In this document: in pieces, positions 16,632 through 23,991 of the stretch | Numbering within the stretch: position 1 is the stretch's first letter | Layout of the letters: the number at the start of each line of letters is the position of its first letter | From: Bin75 sp965223955 | GTDB lineage: Bacteria; Nitrospirota; Nitrospiria; Nitrospirales; UBA8639 | Length of the DNA stretch: 64,000 nucleotides | Direction of reading: 5' to 3' | Assembly: GCA_965223955.1 (NCBI GenBank) | Contig: OZ245029.1 | Location: forward strand, 2,542,001-2,606,000 | Position numbers and translations under genes: made by a program | The notes under the pieces: model-generated | Database searches by the model: none | What the model was told of the DNA's origin: nothing | The model's input: only the letters and a program-made list of their open reading frames with translations

Positions 16632-17322
16632 CGCTCTCCCTCCCTAGAATGGCTTTGAGTTCTGTCAAATCCTCGGTGACAATCGGTTGGGTTGGATCGA
16701 CAGGCTCTTCGATTACAGATCTCTCCCTTGTAAGTTCAGGCTCGAAAGCCTTGATATACTGTTCGAGTTTGTCAAAGTGCTGGATGTGACGCCGTACTTG
16801 GCAGGCATTACTGAAGTCTCGATCCCCACTCACCACAGCGATGTTTGCCTTGTGGTCATTGTGGTACAAATCCAAGGCACTCAGAATAAAAGCGTCGGGA
16901 AATTCCTTTTTCTTTTCTGGAGAAAATGGGGGCTGAACCGAAAAATACCAATCCACTACGCGGTCCAAATCCCCAACAAGCGACAGGCTCTCAACGGTGA
17001 AGTGTGATTTGAACTGCTCCCATTGCGATATCAATTCATTGAAACATGCCTCTATAACCTCGTCCTTGGGCCGTGGCGTCCACATTTCCAAGAACGGCAT
17101 GGGGTGTATATTTTGTGCTTTTTCCACTGCGTTCGCGCAGTCTTTAGCCTGCTTCCGATAGTGCCGGATAAGCTCGCGTTCCATCATAGCCGGAACCAAC
17201 AAACGAAGGCCGCTCTTAACAAATTTTGTTTTCATCAGCCGAAAGGCCTTTGTGTCCAAACGCAGTCCCTGATTCATGAATACCTGAGTATCAATGTACA
17301 AGGATATAGGAATATGTCTCAT
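16615..17322 (-). CDS. DUF4935-type PIN-domain nuclease
   Basis: A 235-residue protein with a PIN-like nuclease domain of the DUF4935 class. The acidic site residues are visible: Asp11 (LYIDTQVF), Glu48/50 (MMERELIRHY), Asp143 (KKEFPDAFILSAL) and Asp167/169 (VVSGDRDF). The first part lacks any signal peptide, so it should act in the cytoplasm on RNA or DNA. The C-terminal 50 residues form an acidic tail. It overlaps the 990-residue partner gene by 17 bp. Unlike VapC toxins it is long and has no small antitoxin beside it, which points to a regulated effector rather than a classical toxin-antitoxin pair. Confidence 0.82.
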   Translation of the reverse strand: MRHIPISLYIDTQVFMNQGLRLDTKAFRLMKTKFVKSGLRLLVPAMMERELIRHYRKQAKDCANAVEKAQNIHPMPFLEMWTPRPKDEVIEACFNELISQWEQFKSHFTVESLSLVGDLDRVVDWYFSVQPPFSPEKKKEFPDAFILSALDLYHNDHKANIAVVSGDRDFSNACQVRRHIQHFDKLEQYIKAFEPELTRERSVIEEPVDPTQPIVTEDLTELKAILGRESDGYPD

Positions 17323-17558
17323 GCTATAGCAAACGCCTCATAGAGTAGGGACTTAGGAGTTACTGGGACCTGTCGTCTTAAAGTTCGAAGAATATTCCTA
17401 TTCATCTTATATAGTAAACTTCCCACACGCAGGTGATGATTGCTTGGCTCTCGTAATTGAAGCACTAAATCATTTCAAGGTTAGCGACGTTCAAGGCTTA
17501 CTCGGCTTGAAGCTTGACTGTCATGGATCTGTTGCACGGTGAGGAAAACGAGGCGATC

Positions 17559-17798
17559 TCATTTTTCAGCAAATTTCTGGACGGCCTTTGGCGCGAAGGC
17601 TGCCACCAAGAAATACAAGACGAGTTCGGTCTTACTCCCGTTTGATCCCCATCCCATTACTTCCACGAATGCTAAACCAGCAGCGACAATTAACGCCAAC
17701 ATGGACATGAGTCGCATAGACGATGGGTTCCCGTGGTCATCTGATAGAAAGCGTTTATTATTGTTTTGTGTGGAGTCGCTTGTCTGGGTGTCTCCCAT
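17559..17798 (-). CDS. Small two-helix membrane protein
   Basis: A 79-residue protein with a polar N-terminus and two hydrophobic segments (about residues 31-49, SMLALIVAAGLAFVEVMG, and 58-71, ELVLYFLVAAFAP). GGAGG lies 7 nt before the ATG, so translation is well supported. I do not recognise the family; holin-like or phage-associated membrane proteins have a similar layout. It stands alone between the PIN gene and a relic region. Confidence 0.65.
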   Translation of the reverse strand: MGDTQTSDSTQNNNKRFLSDDHGNPSSMRLMSMLALIVAAGLAFVEVMGWGSNGSKTELVLYFLVAAFAPKAVQKFAEK

Positions 17799-17882
17799 AT
17801 CAAATCCTCCATGTTAACAACATCTTAAAAACAGTTGCTTGCATCTTACCTTAGAGAAACTTCTACGTCATCTTCCGCTTAG

Positions 17883-18150
17883 CACCGGTCGATGGCAGCC
17901 TGAATCGGCTAAATTGCCACTACTGACTCGGTGTCTCCGGCGGAGAGGGCGTTCATGTAGGCGAGGATGAGGTCGCGGGTGCGGTAGCTACCGCAGGCGG
18001 CTTTGTCTTCACGGCGGACTATGGGGAAGGTGTCCAGCACGTACTCCGCGTCTTTCTTGGTCAGGCCTCGGTTGCCTCCGATACTCGCAACTCGGCCAGC
18101 GGGGTTTTATTACGGGCGGTGTCGATGCGGCGTTTGGTATGGGCGTCGAG
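17883..18150 (-). pseudogene. Restriction/methylase-like relic (copy 3, longest)
   Basis: From a start-like MLDAHTKRRIDTARN (near 18150), which matches the N-terminus of type I-style N6-adenine methylases, the frame soon breaks. In another frame it reads GLTKKDAEYVLDTFPIVRRED and ends YRTRDLILAYMNALSAGDTE then stop, like the C-terminus of Eco57I-type enzymes. A large internal deletion between the two ends is the simplest reading. The first 105 bp are shared with 9285-9389. Confidence 0.55.
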
Positions 18151-18227
18151 CATGGGGGATTTTTCGTCATTCCTGTATGTGTTCAGTAATTCGTTGACAG
18201 AATGAAGGAACTAACCACACCAATATG

Positions 18228-18334
18228 GTCATTCCGAGCGTAGCGCCTGTCCTGAGTCTGTCGAAGGAAGGAATCTCGTCGTTTCGACAACCGAACGCCT
18301 GGAAAAGCAGATCCTTCGCTTCGCTCAGGATGAC
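18228..18334. repeat. CATTCCGAGCG...CAGGATGAC dispersed repeat
   Basis: A copy of a 80-130 bp family that starts GTCATTCCGAGCG, contains AACCGAACGCCTGGAAAAGC and ends TTCGCTCAGGATGAC. The ends are imperfect inverted repeats. Other copies are at 54028-54154, 59118-59202 and (reversed) 61436-61517. It fills much of the gene-free stretch 17988-18428. Confidence 0.75.
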
Positions 18335-18428
18335 AGATGAGGCGTATTGCGCAGGATGATGGCTTCTCTCTAATGCCAGGCAAAAACTGTCAACGAATGA
18401 CTGAACATTTACATTCCCAATTCGTGAT

Positions 18429-18833
18429 TCAGGTCTCGAACGGGTTCAGCGTCTCCACACCGAGTTGGGCAAAATCACCGGGGTTACGGGTCACGACAGT
18501 GAGTCTGTGAACCACGGCTGTGGCCGCGATCAAGGCATCTTCCATCAAGGTGTTTGACTGCCGATGCTTGAGCCGGGCCCAAACTCGAAAAACAGCCGCA
18601 TCCGCCGACAATACGTTGTAGGAAGCGAGGATCTTGCCGAGCCAAACTTCCAGTTCTTTCGCCTTGGCGGAGTCCTGCTCACGGGTGATCTCGATACCTG
18701 CCTGGAGTTCCCCAATCGTTACCGCCGAGACGTGCAGCTCTTCGTCGGGCACACCGGTGAGCCAGTTCAGGACACCACGATCGGGACGAGGGCGACGCGT
18801 TTCCGAGATGACATTGGTGTCGAGGAGATACAT
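18429..18833 (-). CDS. VapC/FitB-type PIN-domain toxin
   Basis: A 134-residue PIN ribonuclease with a full acidic set: Asp5 (LLDTNVIS), Glu42 (TIGELQAGI), Asp99 (MEDALIAATA) and Asp120 (TRNPGDF). The sequence is close to the FitB/VapC group. It starts a few bases after the antitoxin stop, in the usual antitoxin-toxin order. Confidence 0.92.
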   Translation of the reverse strand: MYLLDTNVISETRRPRPDRGVLNWLTGVPDEELHVSAVTIGELQAGIEITREQDSAKAKELEVWLGKILASYNVLSADAAVFRVWARLKHRQSNTLMEDALIAATAVVHRLTVVTRNPGDFAQLGVETLNPFET

Positions 18834-18837
18834 CTGT

Positions 18838-19098
18838 TCAATCGAAACCCGTCACCGGCCGATGGGGTTGTCTGGTGCGGGGCGGTACCGGGAGGTCGGC
18901 TCGCGGTTCAGACGCGAGTAGCAGTTGCTTCAAGGTGGGTTTTGCCATTTGCTCCAATCGTCGCCATTGGTTGATCGGAACCAATACCGCCGCCTCTACG
19001 CCCCGTTTCGTCACGATTTGCGGCCCTTCAGCAAGGCTGGTCTCAAGGAGCTCACTAAATCGTGCCTTCGCTTCTTGTACCTGCCACGTTTTGCTCAT
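18838..19098 (-). CDS. Phd/YefM-type antitoxin
   Basis: An 86-residue antitoxin with WQVQEAKARFSELLETSL and IVTKRGVEAAVLVPINQW, the Phd/YefM hallmarks, and a basic, proline-rich tail for toxin binding. GGAGG precedes the ATG. Together with the PIN toxin it marks the right edge of the accessory island. Confidence 0.92.
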   Translation of the reverse strand: MSKTWQVQEAKARFSELLETSLAEGPQIVTKRGVEAAVLVPINQWRRLEQMAKPTLKQLLLASEPRADLPVPPRTRQPHRPVTGFD

Positions 19099-19318
19099 AC
19101 ATCCTCCAAATATTTAAGGTGAACCCTGACTAGGCATATAACCGGTTTGCGACTTAAAGTCAATCTTTGTAATACGACGGCATGGGCGTTTATCAGTTTT
19201 CATACAACGACCATTCATCAACGGGACGGAAGCCGATCACCATTTTCGACTCACTATCCACAGGCGATTCATTTCCACCGGGGAAAGAACTATACTGTAA
19301 ACAGAAAGCGAGTGGTGC

Positions 19319-20329
19319 ATGTCCATCATTTCCAGAAGAACGTTCGGGAAAAGTCTGTTGGCCTCGTTGGGGCTGGCTTTCTTTAATCCCGCTTCTCTCG
19401 TTCATTCACAGTTGTTCGGCTTATTTATCGGCAAGGGCCGCGAAACGCCGGCTATTACCTCTAATGAAGATTTTTACGTGACCTCTTATGACCTGACGCC
19501 GGAGATTGACTTGGAACAGTGGTCATTACACGCCGGCGGAATGGTCACACGTCCCACCTCGTGGTCTTTCACGGATTTATTGAAACGCCCGCAAACGAAA
19601 ATGATTGCGACGCTGGAATGTATCGGCAATACGGTCGGCGGCTATTCGATCGGCACGGCGGAGTGGGAGGGCGTGAAACTGAATCACCTGCTCGACGAAG
19701 CAGGATTCGACCCCAAGGCGTTTGACCTTGTTCTTCGTGGAGCGGACGACTATTCCGACAGCTTTCCATTATCCCGGGCACTTGAGGACGACGTCCTGCT
19801 CGCCGTGAAAATGAACGGCGTGCCCTTGCCGCCCGATCATGGGTATCCCGCCCGGGTGATCGTGCCGGGCATCTACGGCATGAAGAACGTCAAATGGCTG
19901 ACCGGCTTGGACCTCGTGCCTCACGACTATAAAGGGTATTGGCAACGGCAAAGTTGGTCGGATACCGCTTTGGTGAAACTGTCCTCACGCATTGACGTGC
20001 CGGGCGACAGGGAGCTCATCACGACGCCGCGTTTCACGATCAAAGGCATCGCCTTTAATGGAAGGAACACTATTCAAAACATCGAAGTGAGTACGGACGA
20101 AGGAAAAACGTGGAAACCGGGCACGCTCCTTCCCAAACTTTCTCCGTATACGTGGACGCCATGGAGCTATGAATGGAGCATTCTGAAATCAGGGGAATAC
20201 ACGCTCATGGTCCGAGCCACGAATAAAACACACGCTGTTCAGACGCTCAACACCAAACCTTCCTCAACCGAAGTGATGGAGATTCACGCCATTACCGTCA
20301 AAGTCGAAGTGCCACAAAAAACTTCGTGA
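19319..20329 (+). CDS. Tat-exported sulfite-oxidase-type molybdopterin oxidoreductase
   Basis: A 336-residue periplasmic molybdoenzyme of the sulfite oxidase superfamily. The N-terminus carries a twin-arginine signal (SRRTFGKSLLASLG). The molybdenum-cofactor domain follows; Cys101 in TLECIGNTVGG is the predicted Mo ligand, and GYPARVIVPGIYGMKNVKWL is the typical later block. The C-terminal part (from about residue 225) is the beta-sandwich dimerisation domain, with ISVSTDEGKTW-like pattern IEVSTDEGKTWKPG. The substrate (sulfite or another small oxyanion) cannot be told, and no haem or cytochrome partner gene is adjacent. Confidence 0.92.
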   Translation: MSIISRRTFGKSLLASLGLAFFNPASLVHSQLFGLFIGKGRETPAITSNEDFYVTSYDLTPEIDLEQWSLHAGGMVTRPTSWSFTDLLKRPQTKMIATLECIGNTVGGYSIGTAEWEGVKLNHLLDEAGFDPKAFDLVLRGADDYSDSFPLSRALEDDVLLAVKMNGVPLPPDHGYPARVIVPGIYGMKNVKWLTGLDLVPHDYKGYWQRQSWSDTALVKLSSRIDVPGDRELITTPRFTIKGIAFNGRNTIQNIEVSTDEGKTWKPGTLLPKLSPYTWTPWSYEWSILKSGEYTLMVRATNKTHAVQTLNTKPSSTEVMEIHAITVKVEVPQKTS

Positions 20330-20874
20330 AGTGTTTCCGTTTCGTCTTCCGCTTTCCGGCATTGGTATGAAAATAGCCTCTACCTCCGGTCATTCCCGAC
20401 GCTTGTCCTCGACATCTTTAATCGAGGATCTAAATCGGGAATCCATTCCGCGGCACCAAGGAAAGGACAAAAACCCTGGATCCCCGATCGGGTCGGGGAT
20501 GACAGCGGGGGCTCAATTTTTCATATATCAGTCTCTACCTCCCCTTCGTCCCTCTGACCCTTCGCGCTGCTCAGGGCAGGCAAAGGAGGGGAAAAGGCCG
20601 CAGCAGGCATGTCCCGGTCGCCCCCTCACCCCAACCCTCTCCCGCCTTGGGGAGAGGGAGAGAAGCGCCATAAGGCACGCCCCCCGACCCCGACGGGGAT
20701 GGTGCCGCTACAAAGACCAAATACATTTACAAAAACCCTGGATCCCCGTAGATTGACTGGATCCCCGATTAAGAATGTCGGGGACAAGCGTCGGGGATGA
20801 CAGCGGGGGAAAGAGCCTGTTCCCGACTTTTAAAGGTGTTCGGGAAGAGGCCCTGATCCGTTGAGAGCTTTTCC
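20330..20874. repeat. Gene-free block of dispersed palindromic repeats
   Basis: About 540 bp without a gene. It contains TTGGTATGAAAATAGCCTC near 20363, two copies of AAAAACCCTGGATCCCCG (about 20469 and 20722) with GTCGGGGATGACAGCGGGG ends, and a CCCTCACCCCAACCCTCTCCC hairpin at 20621-20660. The elements are of the same families found in the nuo spacers. nuoN and the molybdoenzyme gene converge here, so some hairpins may act as terminators. Confidence 0.7.
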
Positions 20875-22350
20875 TCAAGGCAGCGAGGCGGAGACGGTGA
20901 GGGAGACGAGGGGCCATGGATAGATGCCGAACAGCACAACGCCCGCGGCGGCAAGGGCCAGGACGACGGTGGCGGTGGGGGACAGGGCCAGGCGCGTTTC
21001 ACCTTCCTGGTCGGGCGACGGTTCGCGCATGTACATGACCATGACGATACGCAGGTAGTAGAAGGCGGACACCGCGGCGAAGATCAACCCGATTACGGCC
21101 AGCCAGGTCAGACCGGCGTTGACCGCCGCCATGAACAGGTAGAATTTTCCGATGAATCCGGCAGTCGGCGGAATGCCAGCGAGCGAGATCATGAAGAGCA
21201 GCATCAAAAACGCCGCGCCCTTGTGGCGTTTGGCCAACCCGGTGAAGTCGTCCAGCTCTTCTCCTTCGCAACCTCCTCGTCGAAGAATCGCCACCATGGA
21301 GAAGGCTCCAAGGGTCATGAAGGAATAGACGGCCAGGTACAACATCATGCTGGACACGCCTTTTGCCGACACCCCTGCTCCGGTTCCGACCCAGCCGGCC
21401 ACGACCAGCCCGATCAACGCATAACCGGCGTGCGCGATGCTCGAGTAGGCCAGCATGCGCTTCACGTTCGTTTGCACGATGGCCACGAGGTTCCCCAGGA
21501 TCAAGGTCAGGAGACACATGCCCAAAATCAGTCCGCTCCAATGCGGTTTCATGCCCCCGAAGCCTTCGAGCATGACCCGGAGAAACGCCCCGAAGCTGGC
21601 GGCTTTCGACGCCACGGCCATGAACGCGGTCACCGAGGTCGGCGCGCCCTGATACACGTCCGGGGTCCACATGTGAAACGGCACGGCCGCCACCTTGAAG
21701 CCGAACCCCACGATCACCAGCATCAGGGCGATGAGGATCAACGAGTCGTCAAGACCCCGCGCATTGACCACTGCGGCGATTTCGACGAGCCGCGTGCTGC
21801 CCGCGGCGCCGAAGATGAGGGAAATGCCATAGAGCAGGAGGCCCGACGAGAACGCGCCCAAAATAAAATACTTGGCCGACGATTCGATGGACTTGGCTTC
21901 AAACCGCTTGAAGCCCGCCATCACGTAGAGCGAGATGGACATCAACTCGATACCCAGGTAGATGACCAACAGGTCGGCGCCGGAGACCATGATCATCATG
22001 CCCGTCATGGAGAGCAGCACGAACCCGTAGAATTCGGCCAGGTCGATCCGCTCTTCCTTGAGGTACCCGATGGAGAGCAGGATCGTCATGCCGCTCACGA
22101 CGTAGAGCAACAGTTTCCAGAACGAGGCATACCCGTCCACCACCACGAGATCGCTGAACGCATATACCCGGTCACCCATGCTGCTCGCCGTCACGATGAA
22201 ACACACCGCGAGCGCGGCGACGCTCATCCACGCCAGCAGGTCTTTCCTGTTCGACGGGGTGATCGGGTCCAGCACGAACAGGAGACAGGCGACGGACACG
22301 ACGATGATTTCCGGGAGGATCGTAACCAGATCTGCGAGAGGAATCATCAT
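20875..22350 (-). CDS. nuoN: NADH-quinone oxidoreductase subunit N
   Basis: A 491-residue antiporter-like membrane subunit of complex I, with about 14 hydrophobic segments. Typical phrases are GIELMSISLYVMAGF, FKVAAVPFHMWTPDVYQGAP and KRMLAYSSIAHAGYALIGL, which carry the conserved Glu and Lys residues of the proton channel. It overlaps nuoM by 4 bp (ATGA) and is the last gene of the operon. Confidence 0.97.
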   Translation of the reverse strand: MMIPLADLVTILPEIIVVSVACLLFVLDPITPSNRKDLLAWMSVAALAVCFIVTASSMGDRVYAFSDLVVVDGYASFWKLLLYVVSGMTILLSIGYLKEERIDLAEFYGFVLLSMTGMMIMVSGADLLVIYLGIELMSISLYVMAGFKRFEAKSIESSAKYFILGAFSSGLLLYGISLIFGAAGSTRLVEIAAVVNARGLDDSLILIALMLVIVGFGFKVAAVPFHMWTPDVYQGAPTSVTAFMAVASKAASFGAFLRVMLEGFGGMKPHWSGLILGMCLLTLILGNLVAIVQTNVKRMLAYSSIAHAGYALIGLVVAGWVGTGAGVSAKGVSSMMLYLAVYSFMTLGAFSMVAILRRGGCEGEELDDFTGLAKRHKGAAFLMLLFMISLAGIPPTAGFIGKFYLFMAAVNAGLTWLAVIGLIFAAVSAFYYLRIVMVMYMREPSPDQEGETRLALSPTATVVLALAAAGVVLFGIYPWPLVSLTVSASLP

Positions 22351-23975
22351 CGCGTTTCAGGCTCCATGGATTTCACCCTCACCCCTGCCCTCTCCCATCG
22401 AGGGAGAGGGGATACCTCGTCTGACGTCATAGGCATTGGCGAGAAGGATGAGGGCCCGGTTTCCACCATCATGACTTTCGCTTGCTGTTGCACAAGGTGA
22501 TCGACGCTGGCGTGCATCACGTCCAGCAGGGGCTTGGGATAGAGCCCGATCCAGAACACCAAGAACGCCAGGGGCGCCAACGTGCCGATTTCACGCCAGT
22601 TCATATCATAGAGCTTCGGTGCCACGTGTTGCGCCGGTGTGCCGTACACCACGCGTTGCAACATCCATAAAATATAGGCTGCCGCGAGAATGACCCCCAA
22701 GGCTGCCACTGTGGCGACCGCCTTGTTCCACATGAAGGCCCCGACCAACACGAAGAATTCGCCGACGAAACTGTTCATGCCCGGCAACCCCACGGAGGAC
22801 AACGCGAAAATCACGAGGAACGTGGCGTAGACCGGCATGGACGCGGCGAGTCCTGAATTGTCGACGATCTCCCGGCTGTGCGTCCGCTCATACACGATGC
22901 CCACGCACAGGAAGAGCGCGCCGGTGGTGATGCCGTGATTGACCATTTGCAGGATCGCGCCCTCGATCCCCTGGGCGTTCAACACGAAAATCCCCAACGT
23001 GACGAATCCCATGTGACTCACGCTGGAATAGGCGATAAGTTTTTTGAGATCGGCCTGGGCAAAGGCCATGTAGGCGCCGTAGATGATGGCCACCACCGAT
23101 AAGAACAGCACCACCGAGGTGAACCGCTGCGTGGCGTCCGGCAGCATGGGCAACGAGAAGCGCAGAAACCCATAGGCGCCAAATTTGAGCAACACGCTCG
23201 CCAGTATCACACTGCCCGCGGTCGGGGCCTCCACGTGCGCGTCCGGCAACCACGTATGAAACGGAAACATCGGCACTTTCACGGCAAACGCGGCAAAGAA
23301 GGCCCAGAACAACCAGGCTTGCAGCCAGGGCGGATACTCGGCGTTGCTCAGCGTGAGGATGTCGAACGAATCTTCACCGGCGTAGAAATAGAGCACGATA
23401 ATCGCCACGAGCAGCAGGATGCTGCCGGCCAGGGTATACAGAAAAAACTTGATGGCCGCGTACACGCGATTGGGTCCGCCCCAGATCCCGATCAACAGGT
23501 ACATGGGAATCAGCATGGTTTCCCAGAACACGTAGAACAGCACGAAGTCCAGCGAAACGAACACGCCCAGCGTGGCGGTTTCCATCACGAGCAGGCTGAT
23601 CATGAATTCTTTAACTCGTGTCTCGATCGACGTCCAGGACACCAGGACGCAGAGCGGGGTCAGCAGAGTGGTCAGCAGGACCAGGGGCAGGCTGATCCCG
23701 TCCACGCCCACCGCGTAGTTGATGGAGGGCGACGCAATCCATTGATGCGTTTCCACGAACTGCATGGCGGCCGTGGATTCATCGAACAGGACCCACAGGG
23801 GGAGCGAGACCAGGAACACCAGCGACGAGACCCCCAGGGCCACCCATTTGGCCAGGGCTTCTTCGGCCATGAGAATCGCGGCCACGCCCAACAGGGGCAG
23901 GAAGACGACCAGGGTCAGCCATGGAAATCCGCCGGAGGACACGTCGATCAAAATCCCTTCATTTCGGGATGGCAC
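22347..23975 (-). CDS. nuoM: NADH-quinone oxidoreductase subunit M, with repeat-encoded tail
   Basis: A 542-residue antiporter-like subunit. Diagnostic segments are FYVFWETMLIPMYLLIG (essential Glu), VKVPMFPFHTWLPDAHVEAPTAGSV and KKLIAYSSVSHMGF. The last 30 residues (…SPLPRWERAGVRVKSMEPETR) are not NuoM-like: they are the translation of a CTCACCC/CTCTCCC palindromic repeat at 22373-22410. The repeat has been absorbed into the 3' end of the gene without breaking the overlap with nuoN. The start is given as a GTG at 23975; a second GTG 11 codons later is possible. Confidence 0.96.
   Translation of the reverse strand: MPSRNEGILIDVSSGGFPWLTLVVFLPLLGVAAILMAEEALAKWVALGVSSLVFLVSLPLWVLFDESTAAMQFVETHQWIASPSINYAVGVDGISLPLVLLTTLLTPLCVLVSWTSIETRVKEFMISLLVMETATLGVFVSLDFVLFYVFWETMLIPMYLLIGIWGGPNRVYAAIKFFLYTLAGSILLLVAIIVLYFYAGEDSFDILTLSNAEYPPWLQAWLFWAFFAAFAVKVPMFPFHTWLPDAHVEAPTAGSVILASVLLKFGAYGFLRFSLPMLPDATQRFTSVVLFLSVVAIIYGAYMAFAQADLKKLIAYSSVSHMGFVTLGIFVLNAQGIEGAILQMVNHGITTGALFLCVGIVYERTHSREIVDNSGLAASMPVYATFLVIFALSSVGLPGMNSFVGEFFVLVGAFMWNKAVATVAALGVILAAAYILWMLQRVVYGTPAQHVAPKLYDMNWREIGTLAPLAFLVFWIGLYPKPLLDVMHASVDHLVQQQAKVMMVETGPSSFSPMPMTSDEVSPLPRWERAGVRVKSMEPETR
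22373..22410. repeat. Palindromic repeat inside the 3' end of nuoM
   Basis: CACCCTCACCCCTGCCCTCTCCC-ATCGA-GGGAGAGGGG, a member of the dispersed hairpin family, lies within the coding frame of nuoM and supplies part of its C-terminal tail. Confidence 0.8.
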
Positions 23976-23991
23976 GGGGGCCGTCCCCTAC

